From positions 1 through 60,995 of the forward strand of contig NZ_QYYD01000030.1 of NCBI RefSeq assembly GCF_003591005.1: a stretch of DNA of 60,995 nucleotides. The letters run 5' to 3'. Within the stretch, counting starts at the first letter, position 1. Every line of letters starts with the position of its first letter. The notes beneath the pieces are model-generated. The model saw nothing but the letters and a program-made list of their open reading frames with translations, had not been told where the DNA came from and searched no databases. The position numbers and the translations under genes were made by a program. This document shows, one piece after another, positions 1-9,016 of the stretch. The stretch is from Rhodopseudomonas palustris. GTDB lineage: Bacteria > Pseudomonadota > Alphaproteobacteria > Rhizobiales > Xanthobacteraceae.

Positions 1-50
1 CCCGCGCGCGCGGCGGGCTGCTGTTCTTCTCACCGTTCAGCTGCCCAAAA

Positions 51-119
51 AACACCCCCCCCCCCCCCCCCCCCCCCCCCGGGGGCCCCCCCCCCGGGGG
101 GGGGGGGGGGGGGGGGGGG
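51..119. repeat. Poly-C / poly-G low-complexity tract
   Basis: A run of about 30 C, then G and C blocks, then about 25 G fills this stretch. It has no coding character and is unlike anything else in the window. It may be a contig-edge sequencing or assembly artefact. The remaining bases up to the guaA start hold GC-rich inverted repeats (around 168-240) and one REP-like palindrome, and no gene was recognised. Confidence 0.7.
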
Positions 120-267
120 CGGCCCCCCCCACGCAGGCACAGTGCCCGGGGACCCCCACCCCCAACCCCTCCCCGCAAAGGGGAGGGGAGTAGGGCACTG
201 CGCGCTCCCTCTCCCGCGTGCGGGAGAGGGCTGGGGTGAGGGCGCCCCAAGCACTGCGCCCGCAGAA

Positions 268-313
268 CAGCATCCTTCGAGGCCGCCGCTACGCGGCGGC
301 GCCTCAGGATGAC
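268..313. repeat. REP-like palindrome (CATCCTTCGAG/CCTCAGGATG family)
   Basis: A compact palindrome opens with CATCCTTCGAGG and closes with CCTCAGGATGAC around a gccgc/gcggc stem. Related copies lie at 30751-30843 and 37099-37217. It sits just upstream of guaA and probably overlaps its leader. Confidence 0.6.
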
Positions 314-401
314 GGTGGAGGGTGGGGCTGACGCTGCACGGGGCTGTGCTCACCCCGTTTTCCCCGTTGCGAGCCGCGCCTTGGTCGCGTATTTGCTGCC
401 C

Positions 402-2021
402 ATGACAGCCCCCAGCACACCTTCCGCCTCCGTGGTCCCCTCCGGGGCCGACACCTCGCCGCATGTCGCGGCGATCCATGAGAAAATCCTGATCGTCGAT
501 TTCGGCTCGCAGGTCACCCAGCTGATCGCCCGCCGCGTCCGCGAGGAGGGCGTCTATTCCGAGATCGTGCCGTTCCAGAAGGCCGAGGCCGCCTTCGCCG
601 AGATGCAGCCCAAGGCCGTGATTCTGTCAGGCGGCCCGGCTTCGGTGCTCGACGACAATGCCCCCGCCGCGCCGCTGTCGATCCTCGAGGCCGGCGTGCC
701 GGTGCTCGGCATCTGCTACGGCGAGCAGACCATGGCGCAGCAGCTCGGCGGCACCGTCGAGGCCGGTCATCACCGCGAATTCGGCCGCGCCCAGATCGAG
801 ATCACCGACGACTGCGCGCTGTTCGACGGCGTCTGGCAGAAGGGCGGCCAGTACGACGTCTGGATGAGCCATGGCGACCGCGTCACCAAGCTGCCCGACG
901 GCTTTCGCGGCGTCGCCAAGGCGCCGGGCTCGCCGATCTCGGTGATCGCCGACGACACACGCAAGTTCTACGCGATGCAGTTCCACCCCGAGGTGGTGCA
1001 CACGCCGGACGGCGCCAAACTGCTGCGCAACTTCGTCCGCAAGGTCGCAGGCCTGACCGGCGACTGGACGATGCGCGCCTTCCGCGAGGAGGCGATCGAC
1101 AAGATCCGCGCCCAGGTCGGCAAGGGCAAGGTGATCTGCGGCCTCAGCGGCGGCGTCGACTCGGCGGTCGCTGCGGTGCTGATCCATGAGGCGATCGGCG
1201 ATCAGCTCACCTGCGTGTTCGTCGACCACGGCATGCTGCGCAAGGACGAAGCCAAGACCGTCGTCGACCTGTTCCGCCACCACTACAACATCCCGCTGGT
1301 GCATGTGGACGCGTCGGAGACCTTCCTCGGCGCGCTCAAGGGCGTCACCGATCCGGAGCAGAAGCGCAAGATCATCGGCAAGCTGTTCATCGATGTGTTC
1401 GACGCCGAGGCCAAGGTGGTCGGCGGCGCCGATTTCCTGGCGCAGGGCACGCTGTATCCTGACGTGATCGAGAGCGTGTCGTTCACCGGCGGCCCGTCGG
1501 TGACGATCAAGTCGCACCACAATGTCGGCGGCCTGCCCGAACGCATGAACATGAAGCTGGTCGAGCCGCTGCGCGAACTGTTCAAGGACGAGGTGAGGGC
1601 GCTCGGCCGCGAACTCGGCCTGCCCGAGGTGTTCGTCGGCCGCCACCCGTTCCCCGGCCCCGGCCTCGCCATCCGCTGCCCCGGCGAAATCACCGCCGAA
1701 AAACTCGACATCCTGCGCAACGCCGACGCCGTCTACATCGACCAGATCCGCAAAGCCGGCCTCTACGACCAGATCTGGCAGGCTTTTGCCGTGCTACTTC
1801 CGGTCAAGACAGTCGGCGTCATGGGCGACGGGCGGACCTACGAGTACGTGGTCGGCCTGCGCGCGGTGACGTCGACCGACGGCATGACGGCGGACTTCTA
1901 CCCGTTCGAGATGGCGTTCCTGGGCGCGACGGCGACGCGGATCATCAACGAGGTGAAGGGCGTCAATCGGGTGGTGTACGACGTGACGTCGAAGCCGCCA
2001 GGGACGATTGAGTGGGAGTGA
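402..2021 (+). CDS. guaA: GMP synthase (glutamine-hydrolysing)
   Basis: Cytosolic enzyme of purine synthesis that aminates XMP to GMP using glutamine and ATP. The N-terminal class I glutamine amidotransferase domain shows the nucleophile motif GICYGEQ (Cys about residue 105) and the partner QFHPEV (His about 195). The ATP-pyrophosphatase domain carries the PP-loop GLSGGVDSA (about 247-255). The C-terminal dimerisation/XMP domain ends with the family signature KPPGTIEWE. The ATG at 402 gives 539 residues, close to the usual 520-540. An in-frame ATG at 309 would add 31 residues of non-conserved sequence overlapping a REP element, so it was rejected. The gene stands alone, with the vapBC pair convergent downstream. 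Confidence 0.97.
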   Translation: MTAPSTPSASVVPSGADTSPHVAAIHEKILIVDFGSQVTQLIARRVREEGVYSEIVPFQKAEAAFAEMQPKAVILSGGPASVLDDNAPAAPLSILEAGVPVLGICYGEQTMAQQLGGTVEAGHHREFGRAQIEITDDCALFDGVWQKGGQYDVWMSHGDRVTKLPDGFRGVAKAPGSPISVIADDTRKFYAMQFHPEVVHTPDGAKLLRNFVRKVAGLTGDWTMRAFREEAIDKIRAQVGKGKVICGLSGGVDSAVAAVLIHEAIGDQLTCVFVDHGMLRKDEAKTVVDLFRHHYNIPLVHVDASETFLGALKGVTDPEQKRKIIGKLFIDVFDAEAKVVGGADFLAQGTLYPDVIESVSFTGGPSVTIKSHHNVGGLPERMNMKLVEPLRELFKDEVRALGRELGLPEVFVGRHPFPGPGLAIRCPGEITAEKLDILRNADAVYIDQIRKAGLYDQIWQAFAVLLPVKTVGVMGDGRTYEYVVGLRAVTSTDGMTADFYPFEMAFLGATATRIINEVKGVNRVVYDVTSKPPGTIEWE

Positions 2022-2157
2022 GGGTGTAGTGCCGGCTACTGGGGGATACGACATCGTCGAAATGGCAGCTTAGACGATCTAATAGATCTCAACCGACGTC
2101 GGAAGCATCGCGGAGGCCGGTCTTTAGAGCTTTGGGCTTTCGTACCCCGTCGCTGCA

Positions 2158-2589
2158 TCATATCGCTCCGCGTATTGGATTGACGACTTTAATCCCGACG
2201 AAGTCCTTTTCGTTATCAGTCACCACGATACATTCGTTCGCGCCGGCGACGGCGGCGATGATCATGTCGAGGCCGCTTCGCGGCTTACCGGCCCTCGTGC
2301 CTTCAGCCATCAGGCGCGCCCAAATCAGCGCAGCCTTGTCGTCGAACGATAGTATACGACCCGCAAAGAGCGCCTGGGGCCCTTCAGGTCCGGAGAACCA
2401 CCGGTCGAGTGCGTCGCGCTTTTTGCCGCGCGGCTTCTCCAAAATCCCGCGGCGTATTTCTGCAACGGTCAGCGAAGCAAGAAACAAATCCTCGTCGCGT
2501 CGGGTCGACATCCAGGAGAGGAGAGACTCCGATGGCTGAGGTTTGACGACGTTGCTGATGATATTGGTGTCGAGGAGATAGCGTGTCAC
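2158..2589 (-). CDS. vapC: VapC-type PIN-domain toxin
   Basis: Predicted Mg-dependent ribonuclease toxin of a type II toxin-antitoxin pair, 143 residues, the normal size for VapC. The PIN-domain acidic residues are visible: LLDTNI near the N-terminus, TVAEI around residue 42, LDMIIAA around 107 and TDNEKDF near the C-terminus. The start is GTG and its first bases overlap the stop codon of the upstream antitoxin (GTGA), implying translational coupling. The family cleaves RNA, often tRNA; the target here cannot be read from sequence. Confidence 0.9.
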   Translation of the reverse strand: MTRYLLDTNIISNVVKPQPSESLLSWMSTRRDEDLFLASLTVAEIRRGILEKPRGKKRDALDRWFSGPEGPQALFAGRILSFDDKAALIWARLMAEGTRAGKPRSGLDMIIAAVAGANECIVVTDNEKDFVGIKVVNPIRGAI

Positions 2590-2885
2590 AGGTCGACCTT
2601 CCGCCCCTTTTCACGTGGCCGGGAAAGATCGAGATCGGCACCTACGAGCGGCGAACGACGCAATGCAGCAACAATCCCGCCCGGCTTGGGCGGCTCGCCA
2701 GCGATAGACTTGCTCATGGTGGCGCGAAGCTCAGACGCTTCTGGCGTATCCTCCGAGAGGCGTCTGGCGACCGATCGGATAAGATCGCGGTCGGTATCTC
2801 GACCCAGCACCTCGAAACGTGCCAGGCCGCGCTCGCCGAGGCGGGATCGATAATTCTGGATGGCGCGCTTCTGCGAATTGTCCAT
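2586..2885 (-). CDS. vapB: VapB-like antitoxin of the vapBC pair
   Basis: A 99-residue protein directly upstream of and overlapping vapC, so its role as cognate antitoxin rests mainly on position. The N-terminal half contains a RFEVLGRDTDRDLI segment resembling the DNA-binding part of small antitoxins. The C-terminal half is basic and Pro/Gly-rich, as expected for an extended toxin-binding tail. Tandem ATGs occur at 2888 and 2885; the second is better spaced from the GGAGG ribosome-binding site, so it was chosen. The open frame continues upstream, but that part is not convincing protein. Confidence 0.7.
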   Translation of the reverse strand: MDNSQKRAIQNYRSRLGERGLARFEVLGRDTDRDLIRSVARRLSEDTPEASELRATMSKSIAGEPPKPGGIVAALRRSPLVGADLDLSRPREKGRKVDL

Positions 2886-3000
2886 CATGACCTCCGGCAT
2901 ATATCCAGTAATATAGCCAGAAAAAACGACTCCCACAACATGGTTCGCAGACTTCGTTGCAGACGCAGCGATCACGAGAGGGGCGCCGCAGCAAGCGCAA

Positions 3001-3909
3001 TTACCGAGCAACCCCTCGTTTGGCAGGTGCGCGTGCCATGTCGATCAACGCTTTGAACGCGGCCGAGGGATGTCGTCGGCTGGGATAGTAGAGACACAAG
3101 GGCGCTAGCAAAGGCGTCCAATCCTTCAAGACCCGAACGAGGCGCCCTGCCTCGATGTCTTGTCGCACATCGGACTCCATGAAGTAGCCGATGCCGACAT
3201 GATCGAGTACCGCGATGCGCGCCAGGCTCGCCTCATCCAGCGTGATCGGTCCTTGGACATCGATCTGCACGGGCTGACCGTCCTTTTCGAATTGCCAGCG
3301 ATGCAGTGCGCCATTCGGCAGCCGGATGCGCAGGCATGCATGGCGCAGCAGGTCGGGGGGCACGCGGGGCTTGCCATTGGCTTTGAAATATTCCGGCGAC
3401 GCGACCACCGCGAAGCTGCGGGCAGGGCCAACGGGAACGGCAATCATGTCGCTCGGCACGAGGTCTGCGTTCCTCAGGCCAAGATCGAATCCTGCGGCAA
3501 CGATGTCCACGATTCGGCCCTCGGTGACGAGGTCGATGTGAACGTTTGGGTAGCGTCGCAAGAACTGCAACAGCAGCGGACTCAGCACCTCTCGCGCACC
3601 TGTCGCGAACGCATTGATCCGAAGCGTCCCGGACGGGGTTTGCTGCTGCGAGCGGGCGGCGCCCATGGCGTCGTGAAGTGTCTGCACCGCAGGCCCGACA
3701 TGGCTGACGAAATTCTGCCCTGCGTCCGTCAGCGAAACGCTACGCGTGGTGCGGTTGAACAGCCGGACGCCGAGCTGGCGCTCCAGCTTGCTCACGACGT
3801 TGCTCAGCGCGGTGGTTGACAGGCCGAGTTCAAGCGCCGCTGCCCGGAACGTCCCGCGTCGCGCGATCGCAAGAACAGCATGAAATTCGGTCAGGCCGTA
3901 TTTTGCCAT
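3001..3909 (-). CDS. LysR-family transcriptional regulator
   Basis: 302 residues, standard for LysR. The N-terminal winged helix-turn-helix covers roughly residues 1-65 ([19 protein letters not shown], then [19 protein letters not shown]). An effector-binding domain of periplasmic-binding-protein fold follows. The ATG at 3909 places the HTH at the very N-terminus as usual; the longer open frame to 4032 was rejected. The gene is transcribed away from the SnoaL-like/SDR pair with about 97 bp between starts, so that pair is the likely target. The effector is unknown. Confidence 0.92.
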   Translation of the reverse strand: MAKYGLTEFHAVLAIARRGTFRAAALELGLSTTALSNVVSKLERQLGVRLFNRTTRSVSLTDAGQNFVSHVGPAVQTLHDAMGAARSQQQTPSGTLRINAFATGAREVLSPLLLQFLRRYPNVHIDLVTEGRIVDIVAAGFDLGLRNADLVPSDMIAVPVGPARSFAVVASPEYFKANGKPRVPPDLLRHACLRIRLPNGALHRWQFEKDGQPVQIDVQGPITLDEASLARIAVLDHVGIGYFMESDVRQDIEAGRLVRVLKDWTPLLAPLCLYYPSRRHPSAAFKALIDMARAPAKRGVAR

Positions 3910-4006
3910 TGTCCCGCTTTCCGCAACGTGACGTGCCGGTTTGCACCGATTATCGTGAGGGATGCCGATCGCTAAATCAAGCTTCGCCACGTCAAGGAGC
4001 CGACCG

Positions 4007-4336
4007 ATGTCGATCGAACTACCCAAACCCATCGCCGACTATGTCGATGCGAATGCACGGCTGGAGCTGGACGGCATGCTGAAGCCTTTCGCCGCCGATG
4101 CTGTCCTGTTGGACAACGGAAAACGCCTCGAGGGTCATGCTCAGCTGAAAACCTTGTTTGAAGACGAGGTGATCGCAGTCAAGGCGATCTTCACGCCGGA
4201 CACCGTTCGCCACGACAACGGTCAGGTCGTCGTGGAGGGGCCTGCCCATGGTGACTTCAAAGGCAGCCCGATTCGTTTCACCTACCGCTTCACGCTCGAA
4301 GGCGACGTGATCAAAGCCCTGGAGATCACGGCATGA
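4007..4336 (+). CDS. SnoaL/NTF2-like small protein
   Basis: 109 residues with the pattern of the SnoaL-like NTF2 fold: an N-terminal helix ([18 protein letters not shown]), the motif [18 protein letters not shown], and C-terminal beta strands ([19 protein letters not shown]). Members are small cone-shaped isomerases, cyclases or binding proteins and specificity cannot be predicted. The ATG at 4007 has AAGGAG seven bases upstream. The stop overlaps the start of the truncated SDR (ATGA), so the two were one operon, divergent from a LysR gene. Confidence 0.8.
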   Translation: MSIELPKPIADYVDANARLELDGMLKPFAADAVLLDNGKRLEGHAQLKTLFEDEVIAVKAIFTPDTVRHDNGQVVVEGPAHGDFKGSPIRFTYRFTLEGDVIKALEITA

Positions 4337-4605
4337 CCGTCAAGGCCGATCCTGCCGAGTTCGCCGGCAGACCCGTACTGATTAGCGGCGGCACCAAGGG
4401 GCTGGGCCGCGCCACCGTCGAGCGCTTCCTGGCCGGCGGCGCCCGCGTCATCACCGCGGCCCGCGGAACGCTGGAGCCGATTGACGGCGTCGACTACGTC
4501 CAGCCGGACTTGGCGACGGCCGTAGGCGGCGAAACTCTGGCCAAGGCGGCGATCGAGCGTCTTGGCGGAGTGGACATTCTGGCTCACGTGTTCGGCGGTT
4601 CGTGA
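4333..4605 (+). pseudogene. 5' fragment of a short-chain dehydrogenase/reductase
   Basis: Only 90 residues remain of a family that is normally about 250. The Rossmann start is intact (PVLISGGTKGLGRATVERFLAGGARVI, containing the TGxxxGxG-type cofactor loop). The reading continues to GGVDILAHVFGG, the strand-4 region, then stops. The catalytic Ser-Tyr-Lys part is missing. Immediately beyond the break the sequence matches a glyoxalase-like gene on the opposite strand, which indicates a deletion joining two convergent genes. Start and overlap with the SnoaL-like gene are preserved. Confidence 0.82.
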
Positions 4606-4747
4606 GCGGCGTGCCTCCGGCTTTTGTGAAGCGCGCGACCGCGGCGTCGATGTCGTCGGTGGAGAGCGCGACGTGCGTGATCCCGAAGTCGCTGGACCGG
4701 CTGGACCTGTTCGGGGCCGTGCCTGAGCCTTTCGAAGTCGCGATCAT
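4604..4747 (-). pseudogene. Fragment of a VOC (glyoxalase-like) protein
   Basis: On the minus strand this stretch reads FGITHVALSTDDIDAAVARF followed by TKAGGTPL, a typical vicinal-oxygen-chelate half-module beginning with the metal-ligand His. No continuation on either side resembles the family, so both ends appear lost. The 3' end abuts the broken SDR on the other strand. The open frame runs on through the SDR in antisense, but that extension is not protein-like. Confidence 0.6.
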
Positions 4748-4960
4748 GATCGCTTTCTAGACCGGCGGCTTCGTGCAACGGCGGCGTTCCTGATTGTGCG
4801 ACGCGGTGGGCGGTCCTTAAGGCTATCCCCGCGGCGCGTGGACTGGTAGGTCGGATGGGACGGCGTGTCCGCGCCGCCGCGCGCCGGATCGCGCCCAACC
4901 CCGACGGCAGCCGAGTATCGCCATGACTTGTCGCAACGCTTCAACTTCACTGCCGAACTG

Positions 4961-6724
4961 ATGGCAGAAGCGAGTCTGGCGCAGACGATCGGGCCCGCTG
5001 TCGTGTTGATGGCTGCCGCGGTCGTGGCGGTGCCTCTGTTCCGGCGGATCGGGCTGGGGTCGGTGCTCGGCTATTTCGCGGCGGGCGTCCTGGTCGGGCC
5101 GTCGGTGTTCGGCCTGATCACCAATGCGCAGTCGATTCTGCATTTCTCCGAGCTCGGCGTCGTGATGTTTCTGTTCGTGATCGGACTGGAATTGCGCCCG
5201 CAGAAGCTGTGGGCGATGCGCGGCCAGATTTTCGGACTGGGCCTCGTCCAGGTTGCCGTCGCAATCGCAGCGCTGTCGGGGACCGCGGTCGTGCTGTTCG
5301 GTTTGTCCGGCCCGGTCGCGTTCATCGCCGGGGCGGGCTTCGTGCTGTCGTCGACCGCGGTGATCATGTCGGTGCTGCAGGATCGCGGCGAGATTGCCAG
5401 CGCCGAGGGCCAGAAGTCGGTCTCGATTCTGCTGTTCGAGGATCTGATGATCGTGCCGCTGCTCGCGGTCGTTGCTTTTCTGTCGCCGCTGTCGCACAGG
5501 CAGGCGGGGTGGACGCAGGTTGCGGTGGCGCTGGCCGCGCTGCTGCTGTTGCTCGGCGTGGCGCGCTGGGCACTGAATCCATTCTTCGCGCTGCTGGCGC
5601 GGGCGCGTACCCGCGAAGTGCTGACGGCGGGCGCGCTGCTGGTGGTTCTGGCCGCCGCGCTATTGATGGACGTCGCCGGCCTGTCGATGGCGATGGGTGC
5701 GTTCCTTGCCGGGGTGATGCTGTCGAGCTCGAGCTATCGGCATCAGATCGAGAGCGATATCGAGCCGTTCCGCGGCCTGCTGATGGGTCTGTTCTTCCTC
5801 GCGGTCGGCATGTCGCTCGACCTGTCGATCGTCGCGGCGGAATGGATGTTTTTGCTGGCGATGCTGGCCGCATTCACGGTGGTCAAGGGCGTCGTGGTGT
5901 TCGGTGTCGCCCGGCTGTTCGGCGCTTCCAACCGTCAGGCGTTGCACCGCTCGTCAATGTTCCTGCAGGGCGGCGAGTTCGCCTTCGTGCTCTACGCCGC
6001 GGCGGCCGCGGGCGGTGTGATCGACGCGCGGTCCAACGCTTTGTTCGCCACGGTGGTGATCCTGTCGATGGCGCTGACGCCGCTGCTGATGCTGGTGACC
6101 GATCGCCTGTTGCGCACCGAGGCGTCGATGGACGGCATCGACGTCGCGCGCGACTTGAAGGGACGGATCTTGCTGATCGGGTTCGGCCGCTTCGGTCAGA
6201 TCGCGTCGCAGGCGCTGCTGTCGCGCGGCGTCGAGTTGTCCGTGATCGACCGCGATCCCGACCGGATTCGCGACGCGGGCCGCTACGGCTTCAAGGTGTT
6301 TTTCGGCGACGGTGTCCGGCTCGATACGCTGCGGCATTCGGGAGCCGGGGAGGCCGACGCCATCATGGTCTGCGTCGAAGATCCCAAGGCCGCGCTGCAG
6401 ATCGTGGAATTGGCGCAGCACGCGTTTCCCCTGGCCAAGCTGCTGGTGCGGAGCTACGACCGCGCCCACGCGGTGGACCTGATCCGCGCTGGCGTCGACT
6501 ACCAGATCCGCGAAACGGTCGAATCCGCGTATCTGATGGGCGCTGAGGGGCTGCGCGTGTTGGGCTTTTCCGAGGCCGACATCGAGGAAGCGGCGGCCGA
6601 CATCCGCCAGCGCGACGAGGAACGTTTGCGCGAGCAGGTGCAGGGCGACGCGATGTCGGGGCTCGACCGGCTGCACCGCAGGCCAGTCCCGGAGCCGCTT
6701 ACCAGGGTCTCCGTGTCGAAGTAG
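4961..6724 (+). CDS. Monovalent cation:proton antiporter (CPA2/Kef type) with TrkA-N domain
   Basis: Inner-membrane antiporter of the Kef/CPA2 family, 587 residues. The first 385 or so form about 12 hydrophobic helices of the Na/H-exchanger domain (GYFAAGVLVGPSVFGLI near the start, LSSTAVIMSVLQDRG in the core, LQGGEFAFVLY later). Residues about 400-515 form a TrkA-N/RCK Rossmann domain (RILLIGFGRFGQIASQALL) that binds NAD(H) or nucleotides and gates transport. The start is uncertain: an in-frame ATG at 4865 adds 32 hydrophilic residues, while 4961 lies just before the first membrane helix; neither has a strong ribosome-binding site. The substrate is likely K+ or Na+. Confidence 0.9.
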   Translation: MAEASLAQTIGPAVVLMAAAVVAVPLFRRIGLGSVLGYFAAGVLVGPSVFGLITNAQSILHFSELGVVMFLFVIGLELRPQKLWAMRGQIFGLGLVQVAVAIAALSGTAVVLFGLSGPVAFIAGAGFVLSSTAVIMSVLQDRGEIASAEGQKSVSILLFEDLMIVPLLAVVAFLSPLSHRQAGWTQVAVALAALLLLLGVARWALNPFFALLARARTREVLTAGALLVVLAAALLMDVAGLSMAMGAFLAGVMLSSSSYRHQIESDIEPFRGLLMGLFFLAVGMSLDLSIVAAEWMFLLAMLAAFTVVKGVVVFGVARLFGASNRQALHRSSMFLQGGEFAFVLYAAAAAGGVIDARSNALFATVVILSMALTPLLMLVTDRLLRTEASMDGIDVARDLKGRILLIGFGRFGQIASQALLSRGVELSVIDRDPDRIRDAGRYGFKVFFGDGVRLDTLRHSGAGEADAIMVCVEDPKAALQIVELAQHAFPLAKLLVRSYDRAHAVDLIRAGVDYQIRETVESAYLMGAEGLRVLGFSEADIEEAAADIRQRDEERLREQVQGDAMSGLDRLHRRPVPEPLTRVSVSK

Positions 6725-6939
6725 GGGTAGGGCAAGGCGCGCAGGCCGGGCTCGCCGTGAAAGAGCGCTGAGAAACGCCTTCTCAGCGGCTCCGAACGAA
6801 GCATCTGGTCGGGCCTGATATCAGGCGCCGGGTCGCGTTCTTCCGCGCGTCCAGCGCGCATCCGTCCGTTTGCTTGCCTGCGTCGACGGCGGCAGGCTCG
6901 CGCGAATAGGCAAAATGAAGACCACGGACGGCCGTCGTC

Positions 6940-7092
6940 ATGCTGAATTATCTTCGCTTTCTAAAGGATGGCGGCAGGGAGCGATATGCGGACTACCTCA
7001 CCGTGGCGGGGCTGATCGGGGCGCGAGTTGGGGCAGAGATCGTCTATACCGAGTTTCGATCGCTCTGCGCGGACTGCCTTGCCTCGTCATAA
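6940..7092 (+). pseudogene. Remnant of a DUF1330-like gene
   Basis: Within the 320-bp gap between the antiporter and the WYL regulator, one frame reads VVMLNYLRFLKDGGRERYAD followed by YLTVAGLIGARVGAEIVY. This matches the N-terminal half of the small DUF1330 family (normally about 95-100 residues). An in-frame TGA lies just upstream at 6916, and the similarity ends where the frame runs into the 3' end of the convergent regulator gene. The rest of the gap (6725-6939) shows no gene. Confidence 0.5.
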
Positions 7093-8048
7093 CGGCCCGC
7101 CATCGCCCGCGCGAGCTCCGCGATCGTTGCGCGTAGATCCACCGGTGCCAGAACTTCGGCTTCGGGGCCGAGGCGCAGCAGCTCGGCGGCGGCGTGCCAG
7201 GATGTTGTGCCGACCGGAATCCTTGCGACCCGCCAGCCGTCAGCGTCCGCAGTATCGTCGATTTGCGTGCGGGCTTTGACGTAGGGCTGACTGAGAGCGT
7301 TCAGCAACTGGATGCCGAGTGGGGATAGCCGAACCGTGGCCACGTTGGGATGTAGTTCGGCTTCCATGCGCAGCGTTGCGCTTTGCCAATAGGCGGCGAG
7401 ATCGAAATCGGCCGGACGGGTGAAGCGGTCGTCGAGCGGCACGCACTCGAGCACGCGGGCAATGCGATAGGTTCGAACGCTGCCGTCGACCTGGCCCGCC
7501 AGATACCAGCTTCCCCCTTTCAGCACGAGGCCGAGCGGCGCGATCCGACGCTGCTTCTCGGCGCGCCAGCTCTGGTAGCGGATATCGATCCAGGTGCCGC
7601 GCAGCACGGCGCCGGCAATGGCCCGCAAGTGCGTGGGTTCCTCGGCCGCGGCGAACCAGCCGGGCGCGTCGAGGTAGAAACGCTCCTGCATCCGCCCAGC
7701 ATCCTCGCGCAAATTCGCGGGCAGCGCGGCCATCAGCTTGTTCTGGCCGGCGATCATCGCTGCATCGAGCCCCAGCGCGGCGGCGGGGCCGGGAAGGCCG
7801 GCGAGGAACAGCGCGCCGGCTTCGCTCTGCGACAGGCCGTTCAGCCGCACGCGATAGCCGTCGAGCAGGCGATAGCCGCCCTCTGCCCCCCGGTCGGCAT
7901 AGACCGGCACACCGGATGCGGCGAGCGCGTCGATGTCGCGATAGATCGTGCGCACCGAGACCTCGCAGGCCTCGGCGAGTTCCGGCGCGGTGGCGCGTCC
8001 CCTGGCCTGTAGGGTGGTGAGGATCGACAGCATTCGGCTCGCGCGCAT
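7044..8048 (-). CDS. HTH/WYL-domain transcriptional regulator (YafY-like)
   Basis: 334 residues. The N-terminal HTH_11/DeoR-type domain (MRASRMLSILTTLQARGRAT, then LAEACEVSVRTIYRDIDALA) is followed by a linker with GGYRL. A WYL-type ligand-binding domain of about 150-320 includes IDIRYQSWRAEKQRRIAPLG and GSWYLAGQVDGSVRTYRIAR. Family members are ligand-responsive repressors or activators. It is divergent from a glutathione S-transferase gene across an 86-bp gap holding a perfect palindrome, so it probably controls itself and the transferase. The ATG at 8048 is immediately upstream of the HTH. Confidence 0.92.
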   Translation of the reverse strand: MRASRMLSILTTLQARGRATAPELAEACEVSVRTIYRDIDALAASGVPVYADRGAEGGYRLLDGYRVRLNGLSQSEAGALFLAGLPGPAAALGLDAAMIAGQNKLMAALPANLREDAGRMQERFYLDAPGWFAAAEEPTHLRAIAGAVLRGTWIDIRYQSWRAEKQRRIAPLGLVLKGGSWYLAGQVDGSVRTYRIARVLECVPLDDRFTRPADFDLAAYWQSATLRMEAELHPNVATVRLSPLGIQLLNALSQPYVKARTQIDDTADADGWRVARIPVGTTSWHAAAELLRLGPEAEVLAPVDLRATIAELARAMAGRYDEARQSAQSDRNSV

Positions 8049-8057
8049 GATTCACTC

Positions 8058-8090
8058 AACCATACCTGACACAGGATGTCAGGTATGGTT
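8058..8090. promoter_or_regulatory. Perfect palindromic operator between WYL regulator and GST
   Basis: Two perfect 14-bp arms, AACCATACCTGACA and its reverse complement, are separated by the five bases CAGGA. The element starts ten bases upstream of the regulator ATG and ends 44 bases before the GST start. The TGACA/TGTCA half-sites suit a dimeric HTH/WYL regulator, so this is the inferred binding site controlling both genes. Confidence 0.82.
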
Positions 8091-8134
8091 CGCTAGAAGG
8101 GTCCTTATTGCCAACGCGCTGATGGAGGCCACCC

Positions 8135-8779
8135 GTGACCGATCCAGACCGACTGACCCTGTTCTATTCGCCGCAAACCCGGGCAACCGGGACGCGCGTC
8201 CTGCTCGAGGAGCTCGGCGAGCCCTACGATCTGCATGTGCTGAACATGAAGACCGGCGAGCAGCGCCAGTCCGGCTATCTCGCCGTCAATCCGCTCGGCA
8301 AGGTACCGGCGATCCGCCGCGGCGACGCGCTGGTCACCGAACAGGTGGCGATCACCATCTATCTCGCAGACTTGTTTCCGCAGGCGGGCCTCGCGCCATC
8401 GATCGACGATCCGTTGCGTGGCCCGTATCTGCGCTGGATCGCGTACTACGGTTCGTCGTTCGAACCGGCCGTCGTCGACAAGTTCATGCAACGCGAGCCG
8501 GCGCCGGTGGCGATGTCGCCCTATGCCGACTACGAGACGATGCTCAGCGCGCTGGAAGCGCAACTCGCGGCCGGACCGTATCTGCTCGGCGATCGCCTCA
8601 CCGCCGCGGACATGTTGTGGGGAATCGCTCTCGATTGGACCATGAATTTCGGCCTGGTGCCGAAGCGAGACGTCTTCGTGCGCTACGCCGAGCGGATCAG
8701 AACACGCCCCGCGTTTCAACGGGTCACTGCAGCTGATGCCGAACTGGCCGCGCATCACGCCGCTGGGACTGCGGGCTGA
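8135..8779 (+). CDS. Glutathione S-transferase family protein
   Basis: 214 residues, a normal GST length. The N-terminal thioredoxin-like domain (LTLFYSPQTRATGTRVLLEE) contains the family's cis-Pro loop NPLGKVPAI and the glutathione-contact motif VTEQVAITIYLAD. The C-terminal all-helical domain has YLLGDRLTAADMLWG, the capping-box region. It starts with GTG preceded by TGGAGG. It is divergent from the WYL regulator that likely controls it, and probably acts in the cytosol on an electrophile. The substrate is not predictable. Confidence 0.92.
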   Translation: MTDPDRLTLFYSPQTRATGTRVLLEELGEPYDLHVLNMKTGEQRQSGYLAVNPLGKVPAIRRGDALVTEQVAITIYLADLFPQAGLAPSIDDPLRGPYLRWIAYYGSSFEPAVVDKFMQREPAPVAMSPYADYETMLSALEAQLAAGPYLLGDRLTAADMLWGIALDWTMNFGLVPKRDVFVRYAERIRTRPAFQRVTAADAELAAHHAAGTAG

Positions 8780-9016
8780 TCTGCGCCCCGGATCGCCGCG
8801 CCGTGCTGGCCGACCGGCACCGCGACCGTCAGCACCTCTCGATTAGTCTAGCGAAGTCTTCCCGCGGCTATTTCCGATCCCGTCGAGGCTTCAACCATGT
8901 CGTTCGCACCTCGCCGACGTCGCGATTGCAGCCGAGCGTGGAGAGATCGTTGGTCGATCGATGAAGCCTGGTGCCGCGCTGTCGCGCGGGGCATTGGCAG
9001 AGCCGAGTTGCGAGCC

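Noticed and set aside
627-1646. 339-residue open frame antisense to guaA
   Set aside because: Its composition is His/Asp/Arg-rich, as expected from the reverse reading of GC-rich coding DNA, and the sense frame is a clear guaA.
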